A stretch of DNA of 24,376 bases from DASSUW01 sp036520135 (GTDB taxonomy: Bacteria; Actinomycetota; Thermoleophilia; Solirubrobacterales; Solirubrobacteraceae), in the NCBI GenBank assembly GCA_036520135.1, contig DATDKF010000267.1:1-24376 (forward strand). Reading direction: 5' to 3'. Shown here piece by piece: positions 1 through 6,575 of this stretch. The translations under genes were made by a program, and so were the position numbers. Numbering within the stretch: the stretch's first letter is position 1; every line of letters starts with the position of its first letter. Under the pieces are notes generated by a model, which saw nothing but the letters and a program-made list of their open reading frames with translations, was not told where the DNA came from and searched no databases.

Positions 1-314
1 CGCTCCTGTGCGCGGCGCCGGCGCAGGCCGCCACTCCGAAGAAGACGATCCGCATCGGGGACAACTACTACCTGCCGGACGCGGTGAAGGTCGCGCGCGG
101 CACGATCGTGACGTGGAAGTGGCCGGGCTTCGACGAGGCCGGTGACGTGCACGACGTCAAGCTCAAGTCCGGGCCCAGGGGCGTGAAGAGGTTCCACTCG
201 CAGCCGGCGGCGACCGACTACTCGTTCAAGCGCAAGCTCAAGCTGCCGGGCAAGTACAAGTTCGTCTGCACGCTCCACGAGGAGATGCGCATGACGATCC
301 GCGTCAAGCACTAG
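1..314 (+). CDS. Secreted cupredoxin-like (plastocyanin/azurin family) protein, 5' end outside window
   Basis: The reading frame is open from base 3 and its true start lies before the window. The first residues read LLCAAPAQA followed by ATPKK, which looks like the end of a Sec signal peptide with an AxA cleavage site, so the mature protein should be exported. About 95 mature residues follow, the size of one cupredoxin domain. Likely type-1 copper ligands are the His in GDVHDV and the C-terminal cluster FVCTLHEEM (Cys, His, Met), preceded by the usual GKYKF strand. The family carries electrons or binds copper outside the membrane; the partner cannot be told from here. The 3' end overlaps the convergent esterase gene by 11 bp. 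The family is confident, the precise role unknown. Confidence 0.82.
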   Translation, partial: LLCAAPAQAATPKKTIRIGDNYYLPDAVKVARGTIVTWKWPGFDEAGDVHDVKLKSGPRGVKRFHSQPAATDYSFKRKLKLPGKYKFVCTLHEEMRMTIRVKH

Positions 315-819
315 CAGCGCTGAGCCCCCTCGCGTAGAAGCGCAGGTAGTCGCGCCAGTGGGCGTCCCAGCAGTCGCCGTCGTGGCCGCCCGGCCACCTG
401 CGCATCGAGATGCCGCCGATGGCGACGCGGCGGCGGTCGGCGCCGAACCGGCGCGCGACCTGCGGGATCACCTCGCGGACCACATACCGTCCCCAGTCGC
501 CGCTCGCGCGGTCGTGCCAGTACTTGTCCTCGGCGCCGTCGGGGAACGCCACGATCGGCGCGTCGCGGCCGAGCGCCTTCAGCGCGGCGAGCATCGGCGC
601 GTGCACGTAGCTGCTCTCGTCGTTGGCGCGGCCGTGGAGGAAGACGAGCAGCGGCCGCTTCGCTCCTCCGCCCTCCGGCACCACGACCTTCACCGCCATA
701 TCGCGCCCGACCGCCTTGCTCTCGACGGTGAGGTCCCGGACCGCGATGCCCGCCGGCGGATCGTCGCCGCCGCAGCCGGCGAGGAGGACGAGGACCATGG
801 CTGCGAGCGCTCGGCGCAT
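304..819 (-). CDS. Lipoprotein esterase / PHB-depolymerase-like alpha/beta hydrolase, probably internally deleted
   Basis: I chose the ATG at 819 because it opens a lipoprotein signal (MRRALAAMVLVLLAGC) with lipobox LAGC; the open frame upstream is only the repeat element read through. The protein would be a 171-residue surface lipoprotein. Residues about 50-130 match putative esterases: PLLVFLHG oxyanion region, a PDG motif, and GGISM, the nucleophile elbow where family members read GxSxG. Directly after GISM the sequence jumps to RRWPGGHDGDCWDAHW, which resembles the C-terminal catalytic His region. The roughly 80-100 residues that normally carry the cap and the acid residue are missing, without a frameshift. 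The gene is therefore probably an inactive remnant, or the assembly is collapsed here. It converges on and overlaps the cupredoxin gene. Confidence 0.65.
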   Translation of the reverse strand: MRRALAAMVLVLLAGCGGDDPPAGIAVRDLTVESKAVGRDMAVKVVVPEGGGAKRPLLVFLHGRANDESSYVHAPMLAALKALGRDAPIVAFPDGAEDKYWHDRASGDWGRYVVREVIPQVARRFGADRRRVAIGGISMRRWPGGHDGDCWDAHWRDYLRFYARGLSAASA

Positions 820-837
820 GGCCCGACCGTAGCGGTG

Positions 838-1089
838 CGCGGGCGAACCCCGGCTGGGTAGGGAGGGTGAGGGTTTCGTCGCAACCGTCGGCACCCGCCG
901 CGCGAGTGACACGAAACCCACGCCACAGGAGGGTTTCGTCGCAATCGTCGGCACCCGCCGCGCGAGTGACACGAAACCCACGCCATAGGAGGGTTTCGTC
1001 GCAACGATCGCACGGGCGCGCGCGATTGCGACGAAACCCACGCAGGCGTCCCCGCCTCCCTACCCAGCCGCAGTTGACGTTCGCCCGCG
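838..1089. repeat. Nested palindromic repeat element: three 60-bp tandem units inside long inverted repeats
   Basis: The gap between the esterase start and the zinc-ribbon gene holds this structure. Outer arms: CGCGGGCGAAC at 838-848 matches its reverse complement at 1079-1089, and CGGCTGGGTAGGGAGG at 851-866 matches its reverse complement at 1055-1070; both matches are perfect. Inside are three copies of a unit with exact 60-bp period, GGGTTTCGTCGCAA beginning at 871, 931 and 991. Each is closed by ACGAAACCC (911, 971, 1031), so every unit is itself an inverted repeat. The third unit is the longest, with a 14-bp perfect stem (991-1004 with 1026-1039). Open frames across it are repeat artefacts. 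No transposase is present; a MITE/REPIN-like element, a structured RNA or a protein-binding array are all possible. Confidence 0.85.
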
Positions 1090-1129
1090 TGACGACCACC
1101 CGCGCGCGGAAACCGTCTTCCGTCCGGCC

Positions 1130-1462
1130 ATGGGTCTACTTTCGCGGAGCATGACGCTCTCCACCTGCCCGAGCTGCGGGTCGGGATTTCTGCAGCCGCT
1201 GCGCTGCGAGCCGCAGGGCGACCAGGACGTGCTGGTCGACCTGCGCTGCCCGGAGTGCATGACCCACCTGCAAGCGCCGTACTCGCGCGCCGACATGGCC
1301 GACCTCGACCGCCGCCAGAGCGAGTGGCGCGAGGAGATCGTCGCGGCCTACGAGCGGTCCGTCACCGAGAACATGGAGGCGCTCGCCGCCTGCCTGGTCC
1401 CGGCGCTGGACCGCGACCTGATCGGGGCGGACGACTTCGCGCTGCCCAGGCGCGCCGCGTAG
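1130..1462 (+). CDS. Small zinc-ribbon protein of unknown function
   Basis: A protein of 110 residues with two Cys pairs, CPSC (residues 13-16) and CPEC (40-43), separated by a beta-rich stretch: a single treble-clef or zinc-ribbon knuckle. The remainder is helical and acidic, with no membrane segment. It could start at 1130 or at the second ATG (1151); neither has a well-placed ribosome site, since the GGAG at 1146-1149 is too close to 1151. The coding frame is plausible because the Cys pairs and base usage are protein-like. Its last 115 bp lie antisense to the run-on end of the FAD oxidase gene. I do not recognise the family beyond the metal site. Confidence 0.6.
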   Translation: MGLLSRSMTLSTCPSCGSGFLQPLRCEPQGDQDVLVDLRCPECMTHLQAPYSRADMADLDRRQSEWREEIVAAYERSVTENMEALAACLVPALDRDLIGADDFALPRRAA

Positions 1463-2754
1463 GCACCGGCGGCCGGCGGGATGTTGTGCCCAAGCCGGAA
1501 CATGTTGTCCGGGTCGTAGGCGCGCTTGATCGCGCGCAGGCGCTCCCAGCTCGCGGCCGTGTAGGCGCTCTCGGTGCGGCTCGTGTCGTGCAGGAAGTTC
1601 AGGAATGAGCCGCCGGTGGCGTAGCGGGCGAGCGGCGCGGCCGTCTCGGCGGGGCCGTCGACGGTGATCGAGAACGGCACGTCGCGGTGGCCGACCGGCC
1701 CGGCGTCGACGCCGCGGCCGGTCATCGCGCCGCCCCACAGCCGGACGTCGATCGCGTTGGCGGCGCCGATCATGATCGCCTCGATCGCGCCGTCGATGAC
1801 CGCGTCCGGCAGGTCGCGGTAGAGCTCGAAGTTGCGCGGCGCCGTGCCGCCGACGCGGACGTCGGCGTAGCGCGCCTCGCGGAAGTCTCCGGCCAGCGCC
1901 GGGCCGGCGACGTCCCACAGCGGCCGCAGCGCGACCATCGCGTCGGCGCGCGGGCCGGCGTAGACGCCGCGGACCGCGAGCACGGGGCCTTCGATGTCCG
2001 GGTCGGGCGACTCGCGCAGGAGCACGACCGTGGTGGTGAGCTCGTCGGGCAGCTCGGGGCCCCAGTCGCGGTAGTGCTCGAGCACCTCGCCGGCGCGCGC
2101 GATCGGGAACAGCGCGGTGCCCGCATAGACCTGCTCGACCGGGTACAGCCGCAGCTCCAGCGAGGTGACGACGCCGAAGTTGCCGCCGCCGCCGCGCAGC
2201 GCCCAGAAGAGGTCGCCGTTGCGGTCGGGGGTCGCGCGCACGAGGTCGCCGTCGGCGGTGACGGCGTCGGCGCGCAGCAGGCTGTCGGCGGCGAAGCCGA
2301 AGCGGCGCGAGAGCCAGCCGACGCCGCCTCCGAGCGTGAAGCCGGCCACGCCGACGTCGGGTGAGGAGCCGGACAGCGGCGCGAGCCCGAACGGCGCCGC
2401 TGCGGCGATGACCTGGCCCCAGCGGGCGCCGGGGCCGACGCGCGCGATCCGCCGGTCGGGGTCGACCAGCACCTCGGCCATCGCGCCGGTCTTGAGCAGC
2501 AGGCCGCCGTCGGCGGGGACGATCGTGCCGTGACCGGTGGCCTGCACGGCGAACGGCAGGTCGTGGTCGCGGGCGGCGAGCAGCGCGGCCTGCACGTCGG
2601 CGGCGCCGGTGGCGGCGGCGACGACCGCGGGCCGCGGGTCGATCGCACCACTCCACGTCGCGCGCTCGCGCTCATAGCCGGGCTCGCCGGGGACGTGCAC
2701 GGGCCCACGGAGGCGGCGCCGGAGATGCTGCGCGACGTGATGGGTGCTGGTCAT
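1348..2754 (-). CDS. FAD-linked oxidase (PCMH-type FAD domain plus BBE domain)
   Basis: A flavoenzyme of the berberine-bridge/6-hydroxynicotine oxidase type. The N-terminal half is the FAD-binding PCMH domain: AVQATGHG (about residues 69-76) aligns with the GGH segment whose His often binds FAD covalently, followed by VGPGARWGQV and GVAGFTLGGGVGWLSRR. The C-terminal BBE signature YDPDNMFRLGHNIPP ends near base 1473. Family members usually stop there, but this frame runs 41 residues further, into the antisense of the zinc-ribbon gene. The start at 2754 fits family length; an upstream ATG at 2787 lies only 10 nt past the cysO stop and may be the coupled start. It may be co-transcribed with cysO. 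Substrate unknown. Confidence 0.85.
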   Translation of the reverse strand: MTSTHHVAQHLRRRLRGPVHVPGEPGYERERATWSGAIDPRPAVVAAATGAADVQAALLAARDHDLPFAVQATGHGTIVPADGGLLLKTGAMAEVLVDPDRRIARVGPGARWGQVIAAAAPFGLAPLSGSSPDVGVAGFTLGGGVGWLSRRFGFAADSLLRADAVTADGDLVRATPDRNGDLFWALRGGGGNFGVVTSLELRLYPVEQVYAGTALFPIARAGEVLEHYRDWGPELPDELTTTVVLLRESPDPDIEGPVLAVRGVYAGPRADAMVALRPLWDVAGPALAGDFREARYADVRVGGTAPRNFELYRDLPDAVIDGAIEAIMIGAANAIDVRLWGGAMTGRGVDAGPVGHRDVPFSITVDGPAETAAPLARYATGGSFLNFLHDTSRTESAYTAASWERLRAIKRAYDPDNMFRLGHNIPPAAGAYAARLGSAKSSAPIRSRSSAGTRQAASASMFSVTDRS

Positions 2755-2797
2755 ACCGATGAGACCGGGCCGCGCCCGGAAACTCATCGGTGGCGGC

Positions 2798-3073
2798 TCA
2801 GCCTCCCGCCACGGCGGGCAGGATCGTCAGCTCGTCGCCGTCGTCGACCGGCGTTTCGAGGCCGTCGAGGAAGCGGATGTCCTCGCCGCCGAGGAACACG
2901 TTGACGAACCGGCGCAGGCCGCCGCCCTCGTCGGCGATCCGCTCGCGCAGCTCGGCGTGCTGCTCGTAGAGGCTCTGCAGCGCCTCGCCGACCGTGCCGC
3001 CCTCGACCTGCGCCTCGGTGGCGTTGCCGGCGGCGGCCCGCAGCTGGGTCGGCAGCTTGACCGTCACCGCCAT
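2798..3073 (-). CDS. cysO: CysO-type sulfur carrier protein (MoaD/ThiS fold)
   Basis: A 91-residue ubiquitin-like protein ending in ILPAVAGG; the terminal Gly-Gly is the site of adenylation and thiocarboxylate formation in MoaD, ThiS and CysO. From memory it resembles Mycobacterium tuberculosis CysO throughout: VTVKLPTQLR at the N-terminus, then RRFVNVFLGGEDIRF, and the same AVAGG end. CysO delivers sulfide to a PLP enzyme (CysM) in cysteine synthesis, and the JAMM peptidase Mec then frees the product. Here the partner is not CysM but a threonine-synthase-like enzyme, whose TGA shares its A with this ATG (TGATG), so the two are translationally coupled. No Mec or activating E1-like gene is in the window. 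Family assignment is strong; the pathway is inferred. Confidence 0.88.
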   Translation of the reverse strand: MAVTVKLPTQLRAAAGNATEAQVEGGTVGEALQSLYEQHAELRERIADEGGGLRRFVNVFLGGEDIRFLDGLETPVDDGDELTILPAVAGG

Positions 3074-4305
3074 CACGCGACCCCCGCGCCCGCGAACGCC
3101 GACTCGAAATCGTCCAGCGACGGCGCGATCTCGGTCACCTGGGCGGTGCCGCGAACCGCGTCGAGCGTCTTGAGCCCGTCGCCGGTGATGTAGGCGACGA
3201 CCCGCTCCTCGGGATCGATCGCGCCGGCCGCGGCGAGCTTGGCGAGCACCGCCGTGGTCACGCCGCCGGCGGTCTCGGTGAAGATGCCCGTCGTCTCGGC
3301 GAGCAGCCGGATGCCGGCGCGGATCTCGTCGTCGGTCACGCTCTCGATCGCGCCGCCGGTCCGGTTCGCGAGCTCGACCGCGTACGGGCCGTCGGCCGGG
3401 TTGCCGATCGCCAGCGACTTGGCGATCGTGTCGGGCCGGACAGGGCGACAGACGTCGGTCCCCGCCGCGAACGCCTGGGCGACCGGCGAGCAGCCCTCGG
3501 CCTGCGCACCGCACATGACCGGAAGGTCGCCGGCCAGCAGCTCGGCGTCGATGAAGTCCTGGAAGCCGCGCGCGACCTTGGTGAACAGCGAGCCGGAGGC
3601 GATCGGCGCCACGACGCGGTCGGGCAGCTGCCAGCCCAGCTGCTCGGCGGTCTCGTAGGCCAGCGTCTTGGAGCCCTCGGCGTAGTACGGGCGCACGTTG
3701 ATGTTCAGGAACGCCCAGCCTTCGCGCTCGTCGGACACCTGCGTGCACAGGCGGTTGACCGCGTCGTAGTTGCCGCGGATCGCCACGATCTGGGTGCCGT
3801 AGGCGCCGGTGGCGAGGATCTTCTCCTGCTCGAGGTCGGCGGGGATGAACACGTACGACGGCAACCCTGCCGCGGCGGCGTGCGCGGCGACCGCGTTCGC
3901 GAGGTTGCCGGTGCTGGCACAGGCCACGGTGTCGAACCCGAGCTCCTGAGCACGAGCGAGCGCGACGGACACCACGCGGTCCTTGAACGAGTGCGTCGGG
4001 TTGGCGGTCTCGTTCTTGACCCAGAGCTCGCGCAGCCCGAGCCGCTCGGCGAGCCGGTCGGCGCGCACGAGCGGGGTCCAGCCGGTCGGCAGCGCCGAGC
4101 GCGGCGCGCCTTCGAGCGGGAGGAAGTCCGCATAGCGCCAGAGCGTGTGCGGCCCCGCCTGGATGCGGCGCCTCAGCTCATCCGCCGTGCCCGACGGCGC
4201 CGAATAGGCGACCTCCAGCGGGCCGAAGCAGCGCTCGCACACGTAGCGCGCCTCGAGCGGATAGGTGGTGGAGCACTCCTTGCACTTCAGGGCATCTGCC
4301 GGCAA
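3073..4305 (-). CDS. thrC: Threonine-synthase-like PLP enzyme under SAM riboswitch control
   Basis: 410 residues, a fold-type II PLP enzyme. An N-terminal zinc ribbon has C8, C11, C23 and C26 (CKEC, CERC). The PLP lysine is K108 in NPTHSFKDR; standard threonine synthases usually read NPTGSFKDR. ASTGNLANA further on is the phosphate/substrate loop, and ETAGGVT lies near the C-terminus. By homology it converts O-phosphohomoserine to threonine. The context points elsewhere: it is preceded by a SAM-I riboswitch and overlaps cysO, so a sulfhydrylase-type reaction using carrier thiocarboxylate is possible. The start is a TTG at 4305, supported by GGAGG ten bases upstream (4316-4320). No in-frame ATG fits. 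Fold certain, substrate uncertain. Confidence 0.88.
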   Translation of the reverse strand: MPADALKCKECSTTYPLEARYVCERCFGPLEVAYSAPSGTADELRRRIQAGPHTLWRYADFLPLEGAPRSALPTGWTPLVRADRLAERLGLRELWVKNETANPTHSFKDRVVSVALARAQELGFDTVACASTGNLANAVAAHAAAAGLPSYVFIPADLEQEKILATGAYGTQIVAIRGNYDAVNRLCTQVSDEREGWAFLNINVRPYYAEGSKTLAYETAEQLGWQLPDRVVAPIASGSLFTKVARGFQDFIDAELLAGDLPVMCGAQAEGCSPVAQAFAAGTDVCRPVRPDTIAKSLAIGNPADGPYAVELANRTGGAIESVTDDEIRAGIRLLAETTGIFTETAGGVTTAVLAKLAAAGAIDPEERVVAYITGDGLKTLDAVRGTAQVTEIAPSLDDFESAFAGAGVA

Positions 4306-4315
4306 TGGAATTGAA

Positions 4316-4340
4316 CCTCCGCCTGGGTTCGCGGCGAAGG
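4316..4340 (-). promoter_or_regulatory. Hairpin masking the thrC-like ribosome binding site (candidate riboswitch expression platform)
   Basis: On the minus strand CCTTCGCC (4340-4333) can pair over all eight positions, one G-U, with GGCGGAGG (4323-4316), which contains the Shine-Dalgarno sequence of the TTG start at 4305. A competing strand GGCGCAGG (4363-4356), directly after the aptamer P1 stem, can pair with the same CCTTCGCC at seven of eight positions. That gives two exclusive folds. There is no U-run, so control of translation is more likely than termination. Inferred from base pairing only. Confidence 0.5.
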
Positions 4341-4362
4341 TGTCCTGGCGGTGCCCCTGCGC

Positions 4363-4474
4363 CGCATCTCCCAGGCCGTCGTCTTGGAGCCTGATGGAAT
4401 TGCCACCGTTTCCCGCTTGCGCGGGATGGTTGGCGGGGCTTCATAGGGCCAGTCCCTCCACCCCTCTGGATGCG
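4363..4474 (-). promoter_or_regulatory. SAM-I (S-box) riboswitch aptamer
   Basis: The minus strand carries the S-box consensus in order: P1 5' arm CGCATC (4474-4469); AGAGGGGTGGAGGGACTGG; CCCTATGAAGCCCCGCCAACC (kink-turn/P2 and start of P3); a P3 hairpin CCCGC-GCAA-GCGGG; GGTGGCAATTCCATCAGG, the counterpart of GGTGCTAATTCC; a P4 stem; and GGGAGATGCG, whose GATGCG (4368-4363) pairs perfectly with the P1 5' arm. The family binds S-adenosylmethionine and switches off sulfur and methionine genes when SAM is plentiful. It precedes the thrC-like/cysO pair by about 60 nt. A minus-strand promoter should lie near 4480-4520, but only weak matches are visible, such as TTGTCG at 4506-4501. Confidence 0.93.
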
Positions 4475-4530
4475 TACTGCTATGTGGGATTACGGTACCA
4501 CGACAAGGTATCTAAGGCGGTCGCACGAAC

Positions 4531-4558
4531 TTGTGAGTGCGAGCAAGCCGCATACAAT
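4531..4558 (+). promoter_or_regulatory. Sigma-70-type promoter for corA
   Basis: TTGTGA (4531-4536) and TACAAT (4553-4558) are separated by 16 bp in an unusually AT-rich patch. The -10 box matches five of six consensus bases and the -35 four of six. Transcription would begin near 4565, which rules out the in-frame GTG at 4537 as the corA start and supports the ATG at 4597. The other promoter of this divergent gap should face the riboswitch. Confidence 0.55.
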
Positions 4559-4596
4559 CTTTATCGCGATGCCAGTGGCCGAGGACCCCCTCAGTT

Positions 4597-5592
4597 ATGC
4601 CGAGCCTGCCGCGTTCACCCTTCGGGCGGCGGTCCGGTCGCAGGCGCGCCGTTGACGTAGCCCCGGCGCACGACGAGCCGCGGGCGGAGATCGTCGAGTC
4701 CCCCGGCCTGCGCTGGATCAACATCGAGCGGCCCCGGTCTGTCGACCAGGCGTGGCTGGAGGAGCGCTTCGATTTCCACCCGCTCGACTACGAGGACGTC
4801 TTCTCGCGCAACCAGCGCCCGAAGGTCGACGAGTACGACGACTACCTGTTCATCGTCCTGCACTTCCCGCGCTACGACAAGCAGGTCGGGCGCCTGAACG
4901 CCGCCGAGGTCGACCTCTTCGTGGGTCCCGACTACCTGATCACGATCCCGAACGAGCCGCTGCAGCCGATCGAGTACCTGTTCGAGCGCTGCCGCACGAG
5001 CGAGGAGCTGCGCGAGCAGCTGTTCTCCAAGGGCGCCGGCTACCTGCTCTACAAGATCGTCGACGACTGCGTCGACGCCTCGTTCCCGATGCTGCGCAAG
5101 ATCGGCAACAAGCTCGAGCGGATCGAGGAGGAGATCTTCGAGGGCAACTCCGCCGAGGTCGTGCGCGACATCTCCAACGTCAAGCAGGAGATCATCAACT
5201 TCCGCAAGATCGTCCGACCGCAGCGCTCGGCGTTCCAGGACCTCGAGCGCAACAAGGCCCGCTACATGGCCGAGGACCTCGATATCTACTTCGAGGACAT
5301 CAACGACGCCTCCGAGCGCGTGTGGGACATGCTCGAGAACTACAAGGAGGTCGTCGAGGCGCTTGAGTCCACCAACGAGGCCCAGATCGCCCACCGCACC
5401 AACGAGACGTTCCGGGTGCTGACCGCGATCTCGGTGATCGTGCTCCCGCTCACGCTCGTGGCGAGCATCTGGGGCATGAACGTCCACGTGCCCGGCGAGC
5501 AGGACACGACCGCCTTCTGGGTGATCGTCGCGGCCATGGTCGTGCTGCTCGGCAGCATGGCGTACTACTTCCGCCGCCGGGGCTGGCTGTGA
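4597..5592 (+). CDS. corA: CorA-type magnesium/divalent cation channel
   Basis: 331 residues from the ATG at 4597, which has GAGG at 4581-4584 upstream. The layout is typical of CorA: an N-terminal cytosolic alpha/beta domain to about residue 150, a long charged helical stalk (about 160-270), then two C-terminal membrane segments (about 275-292 and 307-324). The first ends in the selectivity motif GMN (293-295, in WGMNVHVPG). It forms a pentameric Mg2+ (or Co2+/Ni2+) channel in the inner membrane. The extreme N-terminus is Arg-rich and differs from the family. The stop overlaps the start of the next gene by four bases (GTGA), so the lipid kinase gene is translationally coupled. Confidence 0.93.
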   Translation: MPSLPRSPFGRRSGRRRAVDVAPAHDEPRAEIVESPGLRWINIERPRSVDQAWLEERFDFHPLDYEDVFSRNQRPKVDEYDDYLFIVLHFPRYDKQVGRLNAAEVDLFVGPDYLITIPNEPLQPIEYLFERCRTSEELREQLFSKGAGYLLYKIVDDCVDASFPMLRKIGNKLERIEEEIFEGNSAEVVRDISNVKQEIINFRKIVRPQRSAFQDLERNKARYMAEDLDIYFEDINDASERVWDMLENYKEVVEALESTNEAQIAHRTNETFRVLTAISVIVLPLTLVASIWGMNVHVPGEQDTTAFWVIVAAMVVLLGSMAYYFRRRGWL

Positions 5593-6572
5593 GCGACACG
5601 GCGCTCGCCGAGCGCCGGCTGACCGAGATCGCGGCGCTGGAGAAGCCCGCGGAGGCCAAGCGGATGCTGGTCATCGTCAACCCGTACGCGACGACGATGT
5701 CCGTCCGCCTCAAGCACCTCGTCGTCTACGCGCTGCAGGGCCGCTACGACGTCCACGCGATCGAGACGGAGCGCCGGGGCCACGCGACGGAGCTGTGCGT
5801 CTCGGCGGCTGAGGAGCGGTTCGACGTCGTGGTCGCGTTCGGCGGCGACGGGACGGTGAACGAGATCGCCAACGGGCTCGCCGGCACGGGGACGCCGCTG
5901 ACCGTGCTCCCCGGCGGCTCGAACAACGTGTTCGCCAAGATGCTCGCGATCCCGAACGACGTGGTCGACGCCACGGAGAACCTGCTCGGGCTCGCCGACC
6001 GCTGGGCGCCGCGGTCGGTCGACCTCGGGCGCATCAACGGGCGCTGGTTCACGTTCGCCGCCGGCGTCGGGCTCGACGCGAGCGTGGTCGAGCGCGTCGA
6101 CAGCCATCCAGACCTGAAGGCGCGCTTCGGCGCCTGGTACTACACCGAGGCAGCGGTCGTCACGTTCCTGCGCAAGTACGTCGTGAAGCCTCCGCGGCTG
6201 GAGTTCGAGATCGGCGGCGAGCGCGTCCCCGGCGTGAGCGCCTTCTTCCAGAACGGCGCGCCGTACACCTACTTCAAGCGCCGGCCGGTGAACCTCGTCG
6301 AGGGCGCGCGGCTGGACTCCGGCGACCTCGCCGGCGTCATGCTCACGCGCGCGCGGCCGTACGACGTCCCGACCGTGACGTTCCGCGCGCTCTCGGGCGC
6401 CGCGCGGATCGCCAAGCACCGGGCCATCCGCGCGTTCGCCGGCATACGCGAGGCGACCGTGCGCTCGACCGACGGCCGCCCCGTCCCGCTGCAGGTCGAC
6501 GGCGACCACATCAGCGACGAGACGGTCGCCGAGCTGTTGGTCGGCCCGGGCGCGCTCCGCGTCGTGAGCTGA
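5589..6572 (+). CDS. Diacylglycerol kinase family lipid kinase (DAGKc domain)
   Basis: 327 residues with the DAGK/sphingosine-kinase catalytic signatures: VIVNPYA at residues 28-34 opens the nucleotide domain, GGDGTVNE (85-92) is the ATP-binding motif, and PGGSNN (108-113) stands where many members read P.GT.N. The C-terminal beta-sandwich closes with VDGDHIS. The family phosphorylates diacylglycerol or a related lipid such as phosphatidylinositol precursors in actinobacteria; the exact lipid is not predictable. The GTG start sits inside the corA stop (GTGA). No signal peptide is present, so it should act at the cytosolic membrane face. Its stop is 3 bp from the convergent rel stop. Confidence 0.88.
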   Translation: MSDTALAERRLTEIAALEKPAEAKRMLVIVNPYATTMSVRLKHLVVYALQGRYDVHAIETERRGHATELCVSAAEERFDVVVAFGGDGTVNEIANGLAGTGTPLTVLPGGSNNVFAKMLAIPNDVVDATENLLGLADRWAPRSVDLGRINGRWFTFAAGVGLDASVVERVDSHPDLKARFGAWYYTEAAVVTFLRKYVVKPPRLEFEIGGERVPGVSAFFQNGAPYTYFKRRPVNLVEGARLDSGDLAGVMLTRARPYDVPTVTFRALSGAARIAKHRAIRAFAGIREATVRSTDGRPVPLQVDGDHISDETVAELLVGPGALRVVS

Positions 6573-6575
6573 CGA

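Noticed and set aside
1070..1082. The 13-mer GCAGTTGACGTTC also occurs at 11385-11397, suggesting a shared regulatory site.
   Set aside because: A few exact 13-bp matches are expected by chance in a window of this length and composition, and the flanks do not match. No -10 box lies at the right distance.
867..1154. Open frames through the repeat region encode repetitive Arg-rich peptides.
   Set aside because: They arise from the 60-bp period being a multiple of three; every frame is open on both strands and no domain or start site supports them.
4296..4322. GGTTCAATTCC on the minus strand near 4310 resembles the T-arm of a tRNA or tmRNA.
   Set aside because: The T-stem does not pair (GGAGG against CCATT), there is no acceptor stem or anticodon arm, and the sequence is explained by the ribosome binding site of the thrC-like gene after the SAM riboswitch.
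4537..4596. In-frame GTG at 4537 as the corA start, adding 20 residues.
   Set aside because: It lies inside the predicted promoter, upstream of the likely transcription start, and the added residues show no family similarity.
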